Source: Haematococcus lacustris
Lineage: Eukaryota > Chlorophyta > Chlorophyceae > Chlamydomonadales > Haematococcaceae
Reading direction: 5' to 3'
Length of the DNA stretch: 64,000 nt
Assembly (NCBI GenBank): GCA_030144725.1
Contig: JASKMD010000020.1
Location: forward strand, 999,537-1,063,536
The notes under the pieces are model-generated. The model had not been told where the DNA came from. It saw nothing but the letters and a program-made list of their open reading frames with translations, and searched no databases. Numbering within the stretch: the stretch's first letter is position 1; the number at the start of each line of letters is the position of its first letter. Both the position numbers and the translations under genes were made by a program. Below, piece by piece: positions 30,525 to 40,900 of the stretch.

Positions 30525-32955
30525 CCCTGCTCTTGCTCATCATCCTCATTAGCGGATTGTGAGGCATCCAGCTCATACACCTCCTCCACTACTCTGGGCG
30601 TGTGTGGCCTGCTGTTGCCTGCCCCACCTGCCTGACCCCCATGCCTCTGGCCAGCATTGCTGGGAGCAGCTCCCTGCCCCACCCGTGCCTGCTGTCCCAC
30701 TATGCTTTCAAGCGGCTGCATCTCCTCGTCAAACCCCATCTGCTGCTCCTCCCCTCCTTCTGAACCCTCACCCTGCGTCTGCTGCGGCTGCCAGCTGCGG
30801 CCCTGCTGCCCTGCCTCATCTGCCACTGCCGCCGCATCTGCCAGGTCATCCAGATTACGCACTGGTGCCCCACCCCTGCCAGGCGTCATGCGGGCCCCCT
30901 TGCCCCTGCCCGCCTGACTGCTGTTGCCCCCGCTGCCCCGCTTGGCCCCTGAAGCCCGCTGGGACGCATCTTTGGCACTGTTATCAGGCGTCTTCTCTTG
31001 CGGACCAGTCCACTGAAGGACCTGCGCACAATGAGACAGAAAGAGCAGGCAGGCACACTTGCACAGGAGCTCTCCTTCCCACTCTCATTAGGCAGGCAGG
31101 TGCACAGGAGGTCAGCCAGTCAACTCACTGTGCGCACGACACGCTTTACAAAGCCATAAACAAAAAAACATAACAAATAATACAGCCAAGCCAATAAGGA
31201 TGCCATAAACAAAGGGGCATGTGGTCCGGGTAAGCAGCGTCTCTATCCACACTCTGCCCAAGGTCCAAATGACGTCCTGGGATGCACACACGCACCGCAC
31301 AGCATGGAGGCAGAGGAGCCCTCCCACCCCTCACCCACCGCTCCCACCCATCCTTGCTGCTCTCCCACCCACTGCCCTGCCCTCCCATCCGCCTGATGAC
31401 CACCACCTCAAATGATCAGTCATGTGGCCGAGGCCATGCAAGTGTCACCTCCATGCCCTACCCTAACAGTCGGCCAGGCGGGGGCAGGGGCATCAGCAGC
31501 GTGTGCAATGCTAGGCCTCTATGCCTTCCTCCCAACCTGCCTCGTCACCCTCCCACCAGGATCCTACCCCACCGTCATCTGTATGCTCAGTCAAGCGGCT
31601 GCCCTCATGTGAGTCCTGCTGGCTGCAGTTGTGATGCGAGCAGGACCTCACCACCAGCATTTTGCCGTGCAGCACGCCATCCGTCTCCCGCGTCATTGGT
31701 GCAGGCACAATGCCAGCCACGATGACCCAGTTGCCAGACTCCCCGTGAATGCCATTGTAAGGCCACCGAGGGCTGTCCTTGTGTACCAGTGAAAACGTGC
31801 CCTTGGTCATGTACACGCGGTGGTCCTTGGGCAGTTCCTGCATGCGCATGAGACAGGCAGTCAGTCAGTGTCTTGGTAGGCAAGGAGTCTGGGCGACATG
31901 ACTGCATGCAGTGATGCCACGGTCAAAGATTACAAGTGTGGCATGGCAAGGAGGCTCAGGCAAGCTGCATTGACGATGCTTAGTGCACCTCGGCTGCTGA
32001 TGGGCAGGCAGCAGGAAGAACAGCAGCAACAGTCCCAAGAACTTTTAGTAGCATTGCTTGTTACAGCTGGCGGTGGTAGGCACAGCAGCGGCAGCGGGTG
32101 GTGCTGTACCTCAGCCTCTTCAGCCCAGACCCAAGACTCCACCTCATCCTACGCCACACTCCTACATCCTCGACCCACCTCTTCCGCCTGTTTTTTCAGA
32201 TCTGGCTTCAGCTTCTCCAGCAGCATGTCTTCGGAGGCTCTGACTGGGATGATATGAACCAGGGCAGGTGGCTGGTTCTCTCGATTGTGTTCGCCCCACA
32301 GCCAGCTGACCAGCTTTGCGACCGGCTGATGGCTGTTGTTGCGCTTTGGCGTCCATGGCACCACACCGCTGCACATTCCGTCGTCGATGCCCCAGTCTAC
32401 AGGGTTCCTGCTCTTGAAACGGTCGTGCACGGGAGGCAGCGGGCCCACGGGAGGGCTGACGCGTTGCTGCTGCGCTGGCTTGCGCTCCCCAGCTACTGCT
32501 GGTGCTCCTGTGGGGTTCGAGGCTCGAGTCTTGCCCCGACTGCCGCGGGCGGTCATAGCATCGGGTTTTGCCGTGCTGGCTGGTGTTGCAGGGTCGCCAT
32601 TTGACTTGCCAAAACTCGCAGCTTCTGTGGCCGCAGCCCCCGCTGCCGCCGCTGCTGCTGGTGCTGCTGGTGTCTGTGGGCCAGGGTTGGCCGCACTCGC
32701 AGCTTGTGGAGCCCTTTGGCCTCCAACTTCCGCCTGAATCTCCTCCTCATCGCTGCCGATGGACTCAAACGACCCGTCTTCCTCCACCTCTCCCACGTAG
32801 CCATCTTCACCGCGAGCAGGAAGGGAAGCTGAGTGTGTCCCGTTCCCGAGGACTCCTTCAACGGGTGTAACTGGTGTGACAGGAGCAGGCCGGGGCCCAG
32901 CCTCCTCGCCAGGCGCTCGTGCACCGAAGAGTGACAGGTTGTACTCATCTATGGT
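29326..32955 (-). CDS. Gene I, copy C (unknown function, four exons)
   Basis: Exons equivalent to copy B: 32955-32179, 31837-31652, 31021-29926 and 29438-29326, with the same splice dinucleotides and phases. It differs from copy B by one extra Gln codon in the poly-Gln tract and scattered substitutions (SYESFASDEEE in B, SFESIGSDEEE here). The frame is intact through all four exons in both copies, which argues that at least the progenitor was functional. The start exon is not identifiable within 200 bp upstream, where a TCCCAG acceptor opens the first known exon. Confidence 0.6.
29530..29662. repeat. GCA/GCG triplet tract, copy C intron
   Basis: About 45 bp longer than in copy B. It accounts for most of the length difference between the two copies. 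Confidence 0.85.
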
Positions 32956-33539
32956 CTGGGAGAGATCCTACGAGGATGCAGCATCCCATGCAAGCAGACG
33001 AGCAGCTCTTGTGTAGCTGAGGTGCTAATGGCAGGGTCACAGGAGCAGCGACATGCTTTGCCATCGACGCAGTGCAGTACCTGAGAACCCTAGTGCATGC
33101 AAACTTTGCCATTGATGCTAGGAGAGTGGGGCATGGAGCCATGGGGGGCACATCATTCGCTGGATCGAGCAGTACAGTCAGCCAATGTTAACCAAGGTTG
33201 CTGGCTAATCACCCGCTTGATGTGACTTAGTGCTTCCACCCAGCTGCTGGACACGCAGCCATGGCCATCTTCAGCAGGGGCAACTTCAGACGTCAGGGGC
33301 AACAGGGGCAACAGCCAACGCACCAGGCCGGCTCCCCCATGACAAAGCCCAGGGCCAAAGGCCAGGCAACCACCCACTGCTACGTCAGTGGGTCTGGTAT
33401 GGGCACCAGCTGGAAAGGTCACATGTCACATCCTGCCACTGCCCCCACACCCATGTGTCATGCCTAACCTGGTGCCACCAAGTCAGCCACCCCGTGTGCC
33501 TTGTGAGCGTAAGTGCAGCTGGAGGAGATGGCTGAGGTT

Positions 33540-34260
33540 TCTGTGGAGTGCCAGGAGTGTGTCAAGCAGCTGGTGGTCTTGTTTGACGCAGTTGGCATCA
33601 GCACCCAGGGAGGCTGGGGTGCTGACACACTGCAAGGTGGTGCGCAGGCCCAAGGGCACATAGCAGGGGCAGGATGGTGCTAGTGGGTGCGTTCAGCCAG
33701 GTCAGCTCAGCAGTGATGAAGCCCCAGCCCTGTGAGGGCAGGGTGTTCAAACACGAGGCCACCAGACCTGCAGGCTGGGAAACTCCAACATGGCAGGTGC
33801 AGCACCAGCTGCTGCGCCCAGCATGGAGCCAGCAGTGTGACCAGCCAGTGCGGGGTAGTAGCCCTAGGCTGAAGTGGCCCCAGGCCAGCCTTCACAACCA
33901 CCCCACCACCAGGCAGCCACACAGCCAGCAGCCTCGAAGCCTGGGCCCAGCACACCCCGCCAGCCAGGGCTGAGTAGGCAGCTGAGACCATGCAGCCCAC
34001 CATAGGCAAAAGCAAAGGCAAGGGCAAAGCCAAACCAGCAAAGCAGATTGGCAGACTGGGACTGCAATGCAGCGCTGAACACGCAGCGCAATGGGGGGAG
34101 CAAGTGGCGCCTGCTGGAGCTGTGCTGGTGGCTGGACCTGCCTGAGCTGCCAGCCAAGGGCGAAGAGTACCCAGAGCTTGGCTACAAGCGGCTGCGAGAC
34201 TGCCCGCGCAAGGCCCAGCAGCAGCAGCAGCAGCAGGTCAGGCAAAAATGTACGCGGTAG
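33540..34260 (+). pseudogene. TnpB/Fanzor-like nuclease relic (copy C)
   Basis: Collinear with the copy-A relic and longer. The RuvC-II region has decayed to LVGAFSQVSSAV, so the catalytic Glu is lost. A CDQPVRG segment follows, then after a frame change ADWDCNAALNTQRNGGSKW, which is the RuvC-III motif (expected DRDxNAAxN, here with Trp for Arg). LELCWW, GEEYPELGYKRLRD and a poly-Gln tail ending at TAG (34258-34260) come next. This tail sequence is, from memory, very common in Haematococcus-like genomes. Frames differ between the parts, so it is not translatable as one protein. It shows what copy A lost, and together A and C define the C-terminal half of the ancestral protein. Confidence 0.5.
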
Positions 34261-34718
34261 GCACCCATGCCATGTATGTGGGAGGTACTCCATGCAGACA
34301 AAAACAGCACCCCAAGGGGGGGGGCCTGCTTCCGCATTTGCTTTGGTACTTGTTGCCCGCTGGGCCGATTGGGAAGGTGTGTATGCAAGAGCAAAGCTTC
34401 ATGAACATCTTGAAGAGCAAAGGGGGCCCATTTGACCATGGGAAGCACCAGCCGGCGGCCATCGCCAGCATTCTAAGGACAAGTGCTGGCTGCCGCTGAG
34501 CGGTGTGAACAAGCAACAGACCTGCAGAAGACTACTGCTGTGACTGCTGCTGTGGCAACCTTCGTGCATTACATGCTGCCTTGACACGGGTGCACAGCAG
34601 ATGCAATGGAGCTGGTAGAGGGGCGAGGGGCCGCTGACCTCGGGCATCACCGCAGGTGGGGAAGGCTTTGGCTGGGGGAGATTAGTGGCGAACTGCGAGG
34701 CGCACAAAGCAAGGCGTC

Positions 34719-35090
34719 ATGAACGCCTGTGCCATGAAAGCCAGGAATACTCGGGAGGTCGACGCAGCATGCTACATCGTCGAGGCCGTGGATTGCAAAC
34801 AAGCTGCAAACTGCGGGCTGCGGGCTATTGCTTCTGATGTGCTGAACCGCTGCAAGTCGCTATTGAATTCTATGCTGCAGAGGCGCTTACCGTGGGACTT
34901 CCTTCGTCGGACATTGAGGGATGGAACTGCGTCCTGCGGTGGAAAACAATGCTATTCTCCTGTTGTGTTATTGCCGTGCCTCAAAGCATCAGATGGGCGT
35001 ATAGTGAGGCCGTCTGCGGGGTGTCAACGAAGGTGTGCGGCGAATAGTGCTGCCAACGACTCACTCGAGTGCTGGACACGGTGGCGGTGA
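34719..35090 (+). CDS. Unknown 123-residue ORF
   Basis: Begins ATG AAC GCC and encodes MNACAMKARNTREVDAACY, VEAVDCKQAANCGLRAIAS, LPWDFLRRTLRDGTAS and a Cys/Arg-rich tail ending CWTRWR. Cysteines are frequent (about 11). The copy-A equivalent is cut by a stop after RCKSL. No family is recognised, and it may be a relic of the same mobile region. Confidence 0.25.
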   Translation: MNACAMKARNTREVDAACYIVEAVDCKQAANCGLRAIASDVLNRCKSLLNSMLQRRLPWDFLRRTLRDGTASCGGKQCYSPVVLLPCLKASDGRIVRPSAGCQRRCAANSAANDSLECWTRWR

Positions 35091-35479
35091 CACGATGCGA
35101 ATAGTTGAATACGCCAGACACCTCGAGTCGCGAACCGTCCATGCTCGAGCTCACACGGAGCCAACGAGTTTAGTTCTCATTGAGAATCCCTCCCTGCCGA
35201 GCTGCTTAGTTCTGTACCCGAGCCTCAACTTCCTTGCTCGCTCGTTCTGCTTTCTTTCATGTTATTGAGTCGAGTCGATGCGCAAAGGCTAGCCCCATGA
35301 ACTGACACGCCGTGTTGAACCAGCCGCACGCAAGCCGCTCCTCGTGACCTTACTAGCTCGGATGTGCCTGTCGAACTCGATGTTAAGCTGCGCTGTGTTG
35401 TGTTCTGTTACATAGAGATAGCCTAGTGCTTGTGAAGTACTGGCACATCCCACGCCACCCGCACTAATCAGAATGTCCA

Positions 35480-36460
35480 CCCCCCTGCATATCTCTCACA
35501 AACCAGCCTCCTCCAACCCTTCTGCAGCCCCCTCGTCCCTCACTAGGGCCTTAGGGACCACTAGGTACCATTAGCGGAGCTGGAGCTGGCCTGGGTGCAG
35601 GGGCTGCAGAGGGGCTCAGCCCCATTGGCATAGCTAGCTGCCTAAGCAATGTTTGGTGCTTTGGCAATGCCGACTGTGCATCGACTAATGGCTCTGCCTT
35701 GGCTAACCTGCGTCTCCCTCTCTGACACAGCCGCACACAATACCACACCCTCCTCTCTTGATCCCGTCTTTCTCGCCTTCCTTTATGCCACACACGTTTG
35801 ACGAGCGCTTGGGAGAGGAGGAGGCCTACTACCACCTGGTACCAAGCACTGAGGACCAGGCAGTTGGGGCACGCGGCGAGGGGTGGAGGTCTTCTGCACA
35901 CTCTGCTAGTACGTCATACTGCTTTGCTTGGCACCACGTGGTGCAGGCTGCAGGTCAAGAGGCACACTCAACTGAGCTGATCTGGCCTCGAGACAGCAAC
36001 TGCTGACTGTGCCTTCAGTGATCGGGGACCAGGAGGCAGTGCTGATGTTAGAAGTCCTCAGCGTTGATGGCAGTGCATGCATGCCATAGCCAAGGGTCAC
36101 CGCCCGGGTCAGTCTCAAGGGTTGCATCGTTCTCCGGAAGTGCTGGTGTATAGCTTGGATTGGATCCTACATGTGCATTCCATCGTTTGCTTGCTTGGGC
36201 TCAATTGCACCCTTCTTGCGCCTCACTAGAGCCTCCATCTGAGCCGGACCAGTAGTGGCCACTAGTGACCACTAGCGGGAATACCACTAGTGGCCCAACT
36301 CAAACGGTGTAAATGGGCTGTGTGGAGTATACCCAATGCCCATGGACATGGTGCATGAGTACCTATCACCTACACTACTGCCTGATCGTGAGGGCTATTG
36401 TGAAGAGTTGGCATGAGAAACATGCGCTGATTGTAAGCTGACAGCTCAACACAGGGGGGC
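35480..36460. other. No gene recognised; short CCACTAGTGG repeats
   Basis: Near 36240-36296 the sequence holds several CCACTAGTGGCCACTAGTGACC-like short palindromic repeats. Otherwise no supported feature. Confidence 0.4.
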
Positions 36461-36465
36461 ACACA

Positions 36466-36934
36466 CTACTGTGCCACAGCAGGCTGCTGCTGCTGCTGCT
36501 GGGCCTTGGGTGGCTTGTCTTGCAGCTGCTTGTAGCCCAGGCCAGGGTACTCCTTGCCCTTGCAGAGCTCCCTCCTGTGCCATGGCTGGCAGAGCTCCCT
36601 GCTGTGGCCAGTAGCACAGCTCCAGTGGGCGCCACCTGCTCTCCCCAGTGCGCTCCATGTTCAGCGTTGCATTGCAGTCCCTGTCCAGCCACCTGCCTGG
36701 CTGTGAGGCTGGCTTGGCTTTGGCAGCCTTGCCCTTGGCCTTGGTGGGCTGGGTGGGCTCAGCTGCCTCTGGCTCAGCCTCGGTGCGCTTGCTGCGCTTG
36801 GCTGGAGGAGGAGTGTTGGGCCCAGGCTCTAAGGCTGCTGCCGATGTGGCTCCCTGGCTGCTGCATGGGGCCTGTGGGGGCTTGCGGGGGGCCACTACCG
36901 GGCACCACATCAGGCCCCGCACTGGCTGGTCACG
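36466..36934 (-). pseudogene. TnpB/Fanzor-like C-terminal fragment
   Basis: Minus strand: RDQPVRGLMWCPVVAPRKPP, a Pro/Ala/Lys-rich linker (PPPAKRSKRTEAEPEA, KAKGKAAKAKPASQ), then GRWLDRDCNATLNMERTGES and RWRPLELCYWP. WLDRDCNATLN fits the RuvC-III DRDxNAAxN motif of TnpB and Fanzor. The Cys in LMWCP may be what is left of the zinc ribbon. After CYWP the frame shifts. The expected tail (KGKEYPGLGYKQLQDKPPKA, poly-Gln, VAQ and a stop at 36466-36468) is in another frame. The upstream catalytic half is absent, because sequence copied from the bS18 gene abuts it. It is a dead fragment, better preserved in RuvC-III than copy C. Confidence 0.6.
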
Positions 36935-36950
36935 CTGCTGTTGTTCGTAT

Positions 36951-37023
36951 AGCGGCATCTCCGCTATCTCTAGGAGCTCGAGGACGGGGAGAGAAGGCTG
37001 GCCGTGCAGTCGATGACTGTTGT
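36951..37023 (+). pseudogene. Duplicated piece of bS18 exon 3
   Basis: 73 bp matching 41940-42012 with four visible mismatches (around CTCTAGGAGCTCGAGGACGG). It covers the segment encoding RHLRYLRERED...RLAVQSMT, and one change creates an in-frame TAG. It is joined on its left to the Fanzor-like fragment. Confidence 0.8.
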
Positions 37024-37067
37024 TGTTCCCCAATGCGCTGCATGTTCAGAGCTGCATTGCACAGCTA

Positions 37068-37235
37068 AACATACAGCCCCCCAAAACAGCCCAACCAAAG
37101 GCATCCCTGAAGAAACAGACAACAGTCAGATGGCAACAACACCTCCCAAACCAATGAAGTACCCGTAACGCGAGAGTGACAAGCTTGTTTCCATGCAACT
37201 ACCCAACTCCTTGATCCCATGCACTATTCCATGAG
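37068..37235. repeat. Dispersed repeat, first copy (partner 47641-47810)
   Basis: Shares with 47641-47810 an ordered set of blocks: ACATACAGCCC, ACAGCCCAACCAAA, GGCAACAACACCT, CATGCAACTACCCAACTCCTT and CCATGCACTAT. It is diverged. On the minus strand a frame (GLAHGIVHGIKELGSCMETS) continues leftward from the 37.5-kb side, so it may be the 3' end of an unknown transposon gene. Confidence 0.7.
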
Positions 37236-37930
37236 CTAGACCATCAGCCTGGGCGGCAAGTGCTTCTATTGCTTTGTCAAGTCGGTGCCTCGTGGAAGGT
37301 GTACAGCCGACGGTGTGGCTGCCAAAGAGAGGGAGGATGCAACCCTGAGCTCGAGCCTTTGGACAGCAATGGACAAATGCCACCAGGATCGGAGCTGACC
37401 TAGCCAGCCCAACATCTGTGCAACCAATGTGTCGTGCAAGCTGTGTCTTGTGAAAGCAGTGCAAATACTGGCTAACAACTGCAGGCTCAGCACAACTACA
37501 ATGTATCGCCCAGCACAGTATGGCAGGCATAGCGAGGCCCACCTCCTCTGACTACGGCCGTGGTCTAGTCGGTCTACCACTTGAAGCCGTAGCTTGGGGA
37601 CGCCATGATTGTATGATGTATAATGCCGTGAATTAAACAAAAAAACCATCAGCCCCTTACATAGGGGAGATGTTCGAGCAAGAGCATGCATAGGGTAGGG
37701 CTCCAGCAGTTCCTGGGTAAAGGACACAGGCCCGTCCTAGATTAGGTACACAATATCACCAGTCACTACCTGTTGTGGAGACGTGTAGGGGCTCCCCAGG
37801 TACAGGTTAAAGCCTGAGCCCGAGCCCTTGCCAAGTCTGCGTGCATGAACCTGTCTCATCTTCATCTCAGTCAATATGAGTGGCTTTCTAGTCTCGCTCG
37901 TGCGCACTTGCACTGATTATCACTGAAAAG
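37236..37930. other. Possible minus-strand transposon remnant, no family recognised
   Basis: The minus-strand frame across 37126-37542 has some protein-like composition (LDKAIEALAAQADGLAHGIV). I can assign no function. Confidence 0.25.
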
Positions 37931-37965
37931 TGTGACTATGCTGCGCCCAGCGGCTATGGGTGTTC

Positions 37966-40900
37966 ATGCACAATGCTATCATGCTTGCCTCCTTGCATTC
38001 TCTTCCCAGCTGTGTCTTCAGCTTGACATACCTGCACAGGTGCCTATCGCTCACCAGACCTTTGTCATCGGCGCAGTCGCCACCGGCAGCACCCGAATCC
38101 TCGTCGACGTTATCATCAGCCGATGCAGCACCCAAGGCAACTGAACAGCCCGGTCCGCAAGTGGCGCAAGTGGTTCGCAGCCTGGAGGACGTCTTTGGCA
38201 CAGCTCAGCCTCTGAGCACATCATTTGACATCTCAGCGGAGCAGCTGCATGCAGTGACAGCAGAGCAGACCCCAGACGACTTGGATGCAGCGAGCATGTC
38301 AGGGCCGGTGGGCTCGACACTGGCGTCTGAACAAAGAACAGCAACAGCTGGTGAAAGCCTGATCAGCAAGCGCTTTGGGTTCGCAGCTGTGTCAGGCGCT
38401 GTGCCGTCTTCCAGGGAGGGTGATGGCGACCTGCTGTCAGTCCAGCCCCGCTTGCATCCCAGGCGCACTTTCCTCCCAGGCCAAACATATGAGCCAGCGG
38501 TGAGACGATGCCATTGGAGACGGGCATTTATTCCATAGCTTGCTTACACATCCATATCCTCATCCTCATGCCATCCTTATGCCCATCATCACTGTAATCA
38601 AGTATGCAGAGCGTTAGCCAGCACATGGCACACCCAAGCATGGCTCTGGCGCTGCTGCAACACATAGGATAAGGATCTCAGGCATGCCAGGCATTGCAAC
38701 GCCCCATACAACACAGCATGCCCTGCACCATAGTTGAAGCCAAGGTGCTTGCAAGGGTGCATGGCTGAACACCCCTCATACAACTCCTCATTTCTGGTCG
38801 CCATAGCAGGTCATGGTCAGCTGTGCAAAGTAGTTAGCAGGCGTGTGGTGCTGATGTCACTTGATTGTCGCAGCTGCTGGGACAGAGCCCACACTGGGGA
38901 ACACTACAACTTACTGGGGTACACTACAACTGCCCCTTGTAGCGGTGCCCGTACACCCAACCCTACACCTAGACACCCTAGACATGCACACACCCAGCAG
39001 GACAGCAAGATGTGAGCTTTTTCTTCCATTGGCTCTATCCTCTCTATTCCATGTATGCGCACCCCTTGCTGTCCTCCTGAGTCAAGGCACTCACGGTGCT
39101 GCATCTGCATGGGGGCTGGGGCCAGGGAAGTTTTATCGGTAGGGTGTCAGCTGCTTAGGCCTTTGGTGGTGCTGCTGCTGGTGGCCTGGCTAATGCCTGC
39201 CTGCTGCCTGTTGCTCCCTCCTCTAATGCCCTGGCTGTTTGCTGATGATGGTGCTGGTGCCATGGCCTTGACCAGGGGCTCCGCATGCTGCACCCCCATG
39301 CACCACTCCCCTGCCACCCCCAGCATCGCATGGCTGTGAGCAAAGGCTCCACACTGCCACCCACGAGCTCCGTGCTGACGTGTTGTGTGAACCGCTTACA
39401 GCAGTGGCAGAGGGTTAGGGTAAAGTTTAAGGCCTAATCCTAAGTCAACCCTAACCCCTACAGCAGTGGCAAGCAGCTGGCATGGGGTCAATGTTGGGCT
39501 GGCATACAACAAGAGCTTGCAGCTGGCAGTCATATGTCAGTTGCTGGCAGCAAACACTTTGCTGGGATTCCAGGCCCCTGAGGCTGAGACGGCCAGAAAA
39601 GGGTTCATATAGGGTGGCCCACATGAGGCAGGTTTGAGCATGCTGGTGACCATGAGGAGTCTTGAGGTGGGAAGGTGGGGAGTGGCAGTGGCAACCCTGG
39701 TAGCTGAGTTGACCAGCTGGGTCCAGCCTGATGGCTCGCACCAGCATCCACAGTCCTGGCTCCATGGCCTGCTCACAGGCAAAGCAGAAGCCAAAGGAAT
39801 AGATCTTTGGGGTGCCGGGTCCCGAGCCAGGCCACGCAGCCCCTGACTGCATTGCATCGCGACCAAGGACTGGCTGTCCATGTGTTGGTGGACCTCGTGC
39901 ACCACACCAAACTGAGGTGACCTTAGGCAGTTGTCTTACAGAGTGTGTGGTCACTCTTTATGTGGAGTGAGATCAGCGCAGCCTTCTCCCCAGCCCCAGG
40001 TATCCTTGCATGCCTTGCTGCTGTGGGTTCGCTCAGGGGTCCCCCGCAGCTGCCCCAACACTTCATACCGGTGGTGCGGGTGGGGTCTGGGGCCATAGGC
40101 TGAGCGGCAAGCAGGCCTGCAGCGCGGGGGTGGTCAGGTTGCAAAATGCCCCTTCTGACCTGCTTCTGGGAGCAGTCTTTGAGGCTGCAGTCTTGTGTTT
40201 GAGGGACAGTCTGAGGGGCGGCAGAGCCTTCTGGTCAGTGCAGCCTTCTGGTCAGTGCAGCCTTCTGGTCAGCGTAGCCTTCTGGTCAGTGCAGCCTTCT
40301 AGCTAGCCTCCTGGCTGGCTGTAGGTGGTGGGGTTGGGTCCGGGAGCATCGGGCGATGAGCTGGTTGAGGGCAGTGTCTGGGTGGTGCCCAGCATAGCAG
40401 CACCCTCCTTGTCTACTGCCAAACTGCCATGTCCCCGCTGCATGGGGTAGCCATCCTTCAGGGGCTCTGACCTCCTGTCTAGAGCTGCATGCCTCTCCCG
40501 TGCAGCCACGCATGGGTCAGGTACAGCCGCATATGCTACCCACCCTGCTTGGCTTCTGCTTGCAGCTGCTGCTGCTGGGTTTTGTATGACAGCAGTCTGG
40601 GCAGAGCGGTTGACCTGCCTATGGTTTGCCTCTGCACCCGCTGCAAGGGGCTTGCACTGCTGCTTCCAGTGCGTGTCATCATCCACACACCTGCTGCTGC
40701 TGAGTGGCTCGTACCGCCGCCTCGCCTAGTGCTGCGTGCAGGCACCAGGGGGGCTAGCATGGGCACACCTAGCAACAGATTATATCCTCATGCGGCATGC
40801 TGCCTTAACATGAATGACCATGTGCCACCTATAAAACATGCAAATCCTCCATGTGTTGCCGTCTATCCATTACGACCTTGTTGCCATCTATGACTATCTT

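Larger units (their letters stand above)
26535..35480. other. Segmental duplication copy C
   Basis: The most complete copy. It matches copy B from its left edge to about 33210, and copy A from 28788 to its right edge near 35480. It carries intact-looking forms of genes I and II and of the Fanzor-like relic region. Confidence 0.9.

Noticed and set aside
39410..39470. Telomere-like GGTTAGGG/CCCTAACCCCTA near 39412 and 39455
   Set aside because: Only isolated single units, no array.
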